Below, in pieces: positions 59,601-64,000 of a stretch of DNA of 64,000 nt. The DNA is from Bugula neritina (taxonomy: Eukaryota > Bryozoa > Gymnolaemata > Cheilostomatida > Bugulidae). The stretch is taken from positions 3,995,929 to 4,059,928 of the forward strand of contig OZ037769.1 in assembly GCA_964035545.1 (NCBI GenBank), in the 5' to 3' direction. Every line of letters starts with the position of its first letter. Within the stretch, counting starts at the first letter, position 1. The notes under the pieces were generated by a model. That model was not told where the DNA came from. It worked only from the letters and a program-made list of their open reading frames with translations, and ran no database searches. The translations under genes and the position numbers were made by a program.

Positions 59601-62600
59601 TCCAACAGGTTGGATTCACAGGAAGGTGGTGACAACTTCTCTTGTGCAACTGTTTTATGACTCATGTTTACTTTGTTTACCCGCCATACTTATTCTTACT
59701 CGTTTCTGCTGAATATGTAAGAGAAATGCATTAACTTTCATATCGCAGTATATCTGTTTGTTGGGACTGAGGTATGGCTGTTGCAGTAATAGTTACATAA
59801 TCTAAAGGTGCCATGGTGTAGTGTCAGTATGTATGTAAACACTCACCTGCACAGGTATCATGTTGTAGACATGGGAAGATGCCGTACCTCTGTGTAAAGA
59901 GTTGGCCAACTTTTATGAGTCCAAACTGTTTGACTATGTGCAACTGGCTGACACTCTGGTGAGTCACTAACACTCTGAATCACTAAGACTTTGAGTCATT
60001 AGGACTCTGAGTCACTGCAGGTCAACTGTAATTACATTTCTACTGTAATGGTTAACTCTAATGAGTCAACTGTAGTATGGCTAACTTAAAGGTTTTTTTG
60101 CCATCTTTCAATTTTCTGTTAGGAATGTTGATGTGTTTTTAAATCATGCCAGCATAATTTTTTGAACATTGAAAAAGTATATTTACCTTATGAAATGTAG
60201 GGAGAAGAAATTCTTAAGCAGTGGTATTATTGAGGTATTCTGTAGCCCTATGCAATGTAATTTTACCCTTCTATAGCATGGAGTTACCTGATGAAAATAT
60301 CTTTATTTGAAGTAAATTTATTATGTCTCAAGCTCTCGGAAAATAAAATATATACAAATGCTAGTGACAAAAGAAAGGTTGTTTTTAAATTGTTAATAAT
60401 TCTCTAATAGTTAGTATTTTTATGTGATCATTTTATATCTGCCACTATGACTGTATTTCATCTGTTGGCAGAACAAGCAAGCTGAACTGGTAAAGAAGGT
60501 GCTAGCTCCAAACAGATGTGTAGCCAAGTATTATCGTGTTGCCTTCTTTGGGAACTCCTTTCCATTCTGCATGAGGGTGAGCCACTGTGCATACTTGTTA
60601 ACTGTAGGAATGACAACTCTCCATTCGTTATGGAAACTGTTGGAAATCATTATTCACTAGTTTGTCAGCTGTAGATAATAGAATTTAAGTTGAAAAGCGT
60701 AACATAATATTGCTTATTTGCAAAATATTACAAAATAATATACATTGCTTGTTGAGTACAATTTTATGCCTGACATATTGTCTAAAGAAGTGATTTGAAT
60801 AGAGTATATCTATTTGAAACAGCAAGTCTTATAGCAGAGCTATAGCATGGTATTACATAAGTAAAAATCTTTCCACATTAAGACATCTCTTTAAAAACCC
60901 AACTGTTTTCACCAATAGTTGTAGTTTCAGAAAACCAGCAACAAGTTAGACACAAATAGTTTCACATGTTCTGAAACGTCTGGATAAACTGTTCCGCTCA
61001 CCCTGATTGGCTTAACAGGGGTCATATATTTACACATAGGCTGGCACAAACAGTATGTTCCCGTCATAGTGAAGACAACTTCTTATTGTTTTAGAACAAG
61101 TCATTTGTGTACAAAGGAGATGCCTTCTCAAACCCCAGCTCAGTGATTGACATGTTGAAGGTGGAGTACCCTAACGCTGAGCAGCTCAACGAATCTATCG
61201 AGCCTCCCAATCTGGCCGAACTAAACCCTAACAAACAATGTGAGTGTTTATCCTTACTTGTATCACGTGATGTCACTGAAACTCAGCCTGCTATTTCATT
61301 GCTGATAAAATATACAATATACTTGCCTTGCACCGGAACCTCTGTAGAAAAAACTCACATGAGTTTATAGTCGCCGTTCCTGTGGAAAGGGTTTTTAAGC
61401 AATCTAAGGACTTATTCATATGTGGCACAGGAGCAATTATGACTGAATGCTCTTCCTGACATCGCCAATGGCATTTACTGGGGGTCTAACCCATGACTTT
61501 GTGTGTACTATCTCACTGCTCTAACAACTAGACCACTGCTAGCATCTAATATCATATACCTATGCTATATGCTGTTCTACTGGTAATAAACATGTTACAC
61601 TTGTAGCATGTGTTTAATTAGAAGGAAAGCATTCAAATATAGTTGTCAAGATTATATTTTTTCACCAGCTTCGCCCAAAGTTTGTACACACATGTAGCAG
61701 AGTTCTACGTTTAGAGTAATTATACTATTTGGAGCAGTAGTAAACTCGTTGATACCGTACCTCACAGCCTGATTTAATCTGTTGGTAGATTTTCAACTCG
61801 TCATCATTGAGCCGGCGTCAGACACAGAGGAAATCTTCCCAGAATCCCTCAAAGCCGTAGACTACAAGATATCAAGTTTCTACAAGTGGAACAGAGTACA
61901 GAGATTTACGTATGACAAGCCGTATCACTATCCCAAAAAGGACAAAGAGAACGAGCACAGGGTTTGTATCCTCACCGTGTGGCAGTTGACCTTCCAATAA
62001 CCTTGGAGTTTTCTTAGTTGCAGATAATTTTTTTCGCTTAAAATTTTTTTTTGTTGAAAAATTATTGGCTTATTTTTAAGTATTTTTAACGTTGATGGTT
62101 GCAGTCCCTGCATACTAAGAGATATTCAATGTGGACTAAACTGCCCATGCCGGGGATATCTGCCTGGTGTGAACTTCAGGAAACAAATACTAAAACTATA
62201 ACCCCTATAGAAGTGGCACTGGAGGGGGTAAAGAAGAAAAACTCTGACATTAAAAATGTCACTCAGAAATACAGGTACACTGGTATACGTGTGTGGTGAA
62301 GTATGATGCATTTTATATACGATATGTGATATATTATGGTAGATTTGCTTGTATTCATTTGTTTGTATGGTCCTTAGGAGTATATTTTGTAATAAAATAG
62401 TTGTATTTATGAACATCACTCCTTATAACTCAATATATTACACAGTGTGTATAATACAGTGTATTACATACTGTATATAATACAGTATATTACATACTGT
62501 ATATGAAACAGTGTATTATATGTTGTATAATATACAGGGTATTACATACAAATATATTACCCAGTATACTATATACAAGTATAATACACTTTTGTATATT

Positions 62601-63957
62601 ATTTATCATTATATAACCTAATATATCTAGCTATTATCGTAAACTCCTATAGCTATTTAAAGTCACTAAGTTTGTGTATTTTAAATTGCTATGTTTTCAG
62701 TTGTTTGTTGCACATATATTTACATATGACATGTTGCTTTGACTACATATACACTACACACACAAGAACTTAGGTTGTTGCCTATAATACTGGGTCTCTT
62801 ACACAGCGTACCAATATTTCATGTTATAAAGAGACGACAGGACCTTAGACCAGGGTGACTTATCTCGAGTTCTGCAGGGATCTGCTGACGCCAAGGTCAG
62901 CGGCGGTATCATAATATATCAGAAGACATTCCTCTGTGATGACAGCGCAAACGATGCTCAAACTGAAGAGTTACGTCAGCTCATCCTTGAGCACGTTAGT
63001 AGCTCTCCTAATACTCACTCAAACTCTCTGTGTTTATATAGACACTGCTCTGTGTTCAATTATTTCTGTTGGTGTTGTTTATCTCTTTCAATTTTTTGTA
63101 TCTTCTTATTATTTTGGTGAAGTTGTTCAACCGCCTAGCAGGTTTCTGCAGTATTAGCTCAGGATTTATAATTTCTATCCAGCTAAAGATATTTAAATCA
63201 CGAAATATATAATATGATATAAAATATAGCAGTTAGAAATTAAGGATTGACCTTATATGATGCATTGTTAGGATTGTTTTACCCTTCTTCATCATGAAAG
63301 CATATTATCTAATTCATCAAATATCGAGTTTTGTTAATGTCACAGAAGTTTCCAGAAAAGTTGGTAGTTTAATAATCAGAATGATAATGTATTCGCAGCT
63401 GTTACTCAATGCATGTAGTTAACTCTACAGGTTTTTAGTTTATCAGCCACGAGATAACCAGAAACCTCTCTAGTTGTCTTGTGCATGTACATTTATTTGT
63501 ATCTGCAGTTGAGGGTGGTTAGGGATGGGTTGCATCTGTTCAGAGAGATTGTCACCAAAGCTCTGAGGCCGCTGTGCCAGCTGCTGTTTGAAGAATACAA
63601 CAAACTGCAGGATCTCATCAAAAAGCAGGTAAGTGAAAACTATAAAGTGAATTATTCACAAAACAGTTGAAATGCAGGTGGAAAGAAATTTATATTCGAA
63701 CTCTTTTTTACAGTCTTGCAATTTTTGTTTGCAGTTTTTCCAACAGGTTATTTCGATTTTGACAAGCTTACGTTTAGCATTTAAAACCATTAGTATTTCC
63801 TTTTGAACTTTTGAACCTTTTTTGTACAAAAGGTTACTTTGTTGAAGGACCCGAGAATGGAGCTGATTTCACTCAAGTCGATGGAGTCAACCAGTGCATT
63901 GTCCGTGTTCGATATGAGAAGTAGCGAGTCCAATCGAGCCAGTTCTGACTACTCAAG
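32699..63957 (+). CDS. DOCK3/4: DOCK-family guanine nucleotide exchange factor (DOCK3/4-like), 3' end beyond window
   Basis: DOCK proteins load GTP onto Rac (Rap for some DOCK4 forms) through DHR-2, are recruited to phosphoinositide membranes by DHR-1, and usually pair with ELMO. I traced 42 coding exons, phase-consistent at every junction, giving 1,657 residues plus two bases of the next codon. The last donor is at 63958. Order: SH3 (1-70), helical region, DHR-1 (about 437-625), ARM-like helices (625-1200), DHR-2 (about 1214-1616), start of the Ser-rich tail. The initial MWTKSTKGIGIVICNF fits the DOCK3/4 start (MW, then VxICxF), as do YKRPYGCA and KDKENEH. CSTKLTQDVNLL is shared by all CDM-class DOCKs. 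The 3/4 assignment over DOCK1/2/5 is my reading by eye. Exon coordinates are in the segment entries. The remaining C-terminus lies to the right. Confidence 0.95.
32733..35361. other. DOCK intron 1 (2.6 kb)
   Basis: Mostly unique AT-rich sequence. A short direct duplication (GGATTCTAGTAGATAGTAGC and GGATTTTAGTAGATAGTAGC) lies at about 33949-34032. A C-rich run is at about 32838-32850. No exon or RNA gene is seen. Confidence 0.5.
36004..36245 (-). mobile_element. SINE copy 1 (tRNA-related), in DOCK intron 2
   Basis: Shares a long core with 52500-52680 and 61364-61545. On the minus strand the head reads GTGGTCTAGGGGTTAGAG (like a tRNA A-box/D-arm) and then ATGGGTTAGAGCCCC (B-box-like). The core follows: GGCCATTGGTGATGTTAGGA, AGAGCATTCAGTCATAATTG, CTCCTGTGCCCCATTTGAAT. 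This architecture fits a tRNA-derived SINE. This copy carries extra sequence near its tail relative to copy 3. Confidence 0.75.
37758..37922. repeat. CTGGCCCAGTAAACTGGCCC-type tandem array
   Basis: Imperfect repeats combining AGTCTGGCCTGGTAGACTGG with AGTAAACTGGCCCGACAGTT in DOCK intron 3. It is notably GC-richer than its surroundings. Confidence 0.9.
38431..40682. other. DOCK intron 4, unique part
   Basis: About 2.25 kb of AT-rich sequence without recognisable exons, RNA genes or transposon ends, before the repeat array that precedes exon 5. Confidence 0.5.
40683..40912. repeat. Tandem array upstream of DOCK exon 5
   Basis: About seven copies of a roughly 34-bp unit containing GGTAGTAATACTAATAGTTG and then TATAGTATAGTGT. 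It ends about a dozen bases from the exon 5 acceptor at 40925. Confidence 0.9.
40925..46746 (+). other. DOCK exons 5-13: N-terminal helical region (residues 72-425)
   Basis: Exons 40925-41030, 41332-41465, 43072-43186, 44290-44444, 44754-44844, 45153-45300, 45839-45932, 46091-46176, 46618-46746. Recognisable family stretches: VVEELNYTLKEWFKALRKL (helix that follows the SH3), KADLRATITSKLDWGNKKLG followed by LDVVPR (as DWGNxxLGLDLVPR in DOCK3/4), EIYYSLYDAVSQNFLSERV, DLTTSDLSLDVYLTAHIYKM, YKRPYGCAVSITDVL, and EKLNVVLEVFHGNISTVRQD with TQKLGFADVVTPED just before DHR-1. Confidence 0.93.
41858..42395 (+). repeat. 21-bp acceptor-like minisatellite in DOCK intron 6
   Basis: About 25 near-identical copies of a 21-bp unit, CTACTCTCAGTATTACAGTA plus one A, with a few variant units at the edges. 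Because 21 is a multiple of three, it creates an artefactual 230-codon open frame (TLSITVT repeats) at 41751-42443. That is not a gene. Confidence 0.97.
47122..50472 (+). other. DOCK exons 14-19: DHR-1 (C2-type) domain
   Basis: Exons 47122-47151 (30 nt), 47790-47911, 48464-48626, 48957-49060, 49265-49279 (15 nt), 50307-50472. The domain reads EVRNDFYLTLHECEFEKGGK, TADKNVEVKAFVLNAEGEEK, NHYEAAVFYHSNKPKWREVI, VRLEFRHCSTQGAEKKLFGF, then DRLHSLLVYK. In the family DHR-1 binds PtdIns(3,4,5)P3; the basic loop around EKGGKTADKN is in the expected place. Two very short symmetric exons, encoding 10 and 5 residues, flank and interrupt the domain. Confidence 0.95.
50480..50665. repeat. TGGTTCTATATGG-type degenerate repeats
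   Basis: Loose repeats of CTACCTGGTTCTACATGG and relatives, starting a few bases after the donor of DOCK exon 19. Confidence 0.75.
51310..51557. repeat. Degenerate TTATATTATTGTGTTATG tract
   Basis: AT-rich imperfect repeat filling most of the intron between DOCK exons 20 and 21. Confidence 0.7.
51826..51890. repeat. Three copies of GAAATCACAACTCTCATTGG
   Basis: Short direct triplication of about 23 bases (GAAATCACAACTCTCATTGG followed by TT) in DOCK intron 21. The third copy is diverged. Confidence 0.8.
52500..52680 (+). mobile_element. SINE copy 2, in DOCK intron 22
   Basis: Same core as copies 1 and 3 but on the plus strand: GGCCATTGGTGATGTTAGAA, AGAGCATCCAATCATAATTG, CTCCTGTGCCCCATCTGAAT. 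The tRNA-like head is degraded (GGCCTAGTAAGTGTGAAATC). The tail ends near CACAGGAATAGCGACTATAA. The core matches copies 1 and 3 closely while the ends differ. Confidence 0.75.
52983..53199 (+). repeat. 19-bp minisatellite starting at the DOCK exon 23 donor
   Basis: About 11 copies alternating GTACTAAGTCTATGTCGAG and GTATTCAGTCTATGTCGAG. The first copy begins exactly at the intron's first base (exon ends TCAAG, intron begins GTACTAAG). Every unit boundary recreates a G|GTA junction. Confidence 0.95.
53820..54240 (+). repeat. 23-bp minisatellite spanning the DOCK exon 25 donor
   Basis: About 18 units of the type TATTTATAGACATAAGGTAG plus TGC, alternating with CTATTTATAGACATAAAG variants. The first unit is the coding 3' end of exon 25 itself (encoding AIYRHK) together with its splice donor. 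The rest lie in the intron. Confidence 0.97.
55360..55525. repeat. ATACTTACTACTAACTGTAC-type minisatellite
   Basis: About six copies of a 25- to 28-bp unit (ATACTTACTACTAACTGTAC plus ATGTAT), close behind the donor of DOCK exon 27. Each unit contains CTAAC and, on the opposite strand, donor-like GTAAGTAT. Confidence 0.9.
55752..55866. repeat. Palindromic CTGTCACAG/CATGTCACAGTTGTG array
   Basis: Interleaved TGTCACAGTTGTGACA palindromes repeated about five times, in the intron after DOCK exon 28. They are self-complementary and could form several alternative hairpins. Confidence 0.9.
57775..57890. repeat. AAGTTACTCTGCTCGTACGAG-type duplication
   Basis: Two to three copies of a roughly 50-bp unit containing AGTTACTCTGCTCGTA and GAGTTATTGTGTT, just after DOCK exon 31. 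Confidence 0.75.
58031..58576 (+). repeat. 16-bp minisatellite with GTGAGTAT in every unit
   Basis: About 34 copies of GATAGTGAGTATGAGT with minor variants (AATAG, GGTAG, AGATAG), in the intron just before DOCK exon 32. Each unit contains GTGAGTAT, a near-consensus 5' splice site. Confidence 0.97.
61364..61545 (-). mobile_element. SINE copy 3, in DOCK intron 37
   Basis: Same orientation as copy 1. Plus-strand core: GGCACAGGAGCAATTATGAC, TGAATGCTCTTCCTGACATC, GCCAATGGCATTTACTGG. The tRNA-like head lies at the right end (plus strand CTCTAACAACTAGACCACTG). Confidence 0.75.
62420..62590. repeat. TATTACATACTGTATATAATACAG degenerate array
   Basis: AT-rich imperfect repeats of ACAGTGTATTACATACTGTA-like units in the intron before DOCK exon 40. 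The units are partly palindromic. Confidence 0.8.
63833..63957 (+). other. DOCK exon 42: start of the C-terminal tail
   Basis: Begins VTLLKDPRMELISLKSMEST and ends in a Ser-rich stretch (RSSESNRASSDYSR) before a GTGAAA donor. In DOCK proteins this position begins a long disordered tail, often with proline-rich CRK-binding motifs. None is visible before the window ends. Confidence 0.85.
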
Positions 63958-64000
63958 GTGAAAACAGCCAAACCACTTTTAATCACTCTGAGTAATGCTT

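Larger units (their letters stand above)
59351..63628 (+). other. DOCK exons 34-41: DHR-2 GEF domain (residues about 1214-1616)
   Basis: Exons 59351-59593, 59869-59958, 60472-60576, 61095-61239, 61789-61961, 62105-62274, 62832-62994, 63509-63628. Sequence landmarks: RDRLYAQYVYRLKDLN, RYTEAGFSLLLNASALSW, QFFDQGQTWEDAVPLCKELA, VAKYYRVAFFGNSFPFCMRN, KSFVYKGDAF, QYFQLVIIEPASD, DYKISSFYKWNRVQRFTYDK, MWTKLPMPGISAWCEL, TPIEVALEGVKKKN, GGIIIYQKTFLCDD, LRVVRDGLHLFREIVTKALR. This is the catalytic unit that binds nucleotide-free Rac-type GTPase. All lobes appear present with no frame break. Exon 34 has an alternative inner donor, but GTCAA-GTAAGT keeps phase with TWEDAV. Confidence 0.95.

Overview
This is a gene-bearing stretch of an invertebrate animal nuclear genome. 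It is AT-rich, introns are mostly a few hundred bases to 2.6 kb, and splice sites are canonical GT-AG. Protein similarity (a complete eIF1, a CDM-class DOCK guanine-nucleotide exchange factor), the many simple and minisatellite arrays, and a dispersed tRNA-related SINE whose core resembles cephalopod SINE cores suggest a spiralian, possibly a mollusc. The phylum is an inference. All gene models were built by hand from splice sites, phase continuity and protein similarity. No open reading frame longer than about 1 kb exists, and most long open frames are chance or repeat artefacts.

Layout. (1) 86-166, plus strand: last coding exon of an unidentified gene that enters from the left. (2) 1161-3592, minus: complete four-exon translation initiation factor eIF1. 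(3) 5769-26508, minus: one 31-exon gene for a 1,748-residue coiled-coil protein with a long basic, Ser/Lys-rich disordered middle. I do not firmly recognise it; one segment recalls the FAM186 family. (4) 28882-31438, minus: a complete four-exon gene for a 163-residue single-pass membrane protein with 26 cysteines, not recognised. (5) 32699 to beyond the right edge, plus: a DOCK gene (closest in feel to DOCK3/4), 42 coding exons and 1,657 residues visible, with N-terminal SH3, helical region, DHR-1 (C2), ARM-like middle, DHR-2 (GEF) and the start of the tail. Genes 4 and 5 are head to head, with start codons 1.26 kb apart.

The genes look like ordinary neighbours, not a pathway cluster. eIF1 acts in start-codon selection. 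DOCK activates Rac/Rap-type GTPases at the membrane, usually with ELMO. The other two complete genes have no assignable role.

The most unusual feature is how tandem arrays sit against exon edges. In DOCK, two minisatellites start at or inside the splice donor of exons 23 and 25 and repeat donor-like sequence; another intron holds about 34 copies of a GTGAGT-containing 16-mer, and another about 25 copies of an acceptor-like 21-mer. The coiled-coil gene has arrays abutting the exon at 17308-17459 and the exon at 23584-23757. I see no CRISPR, operon, phage or self-contained novel system.
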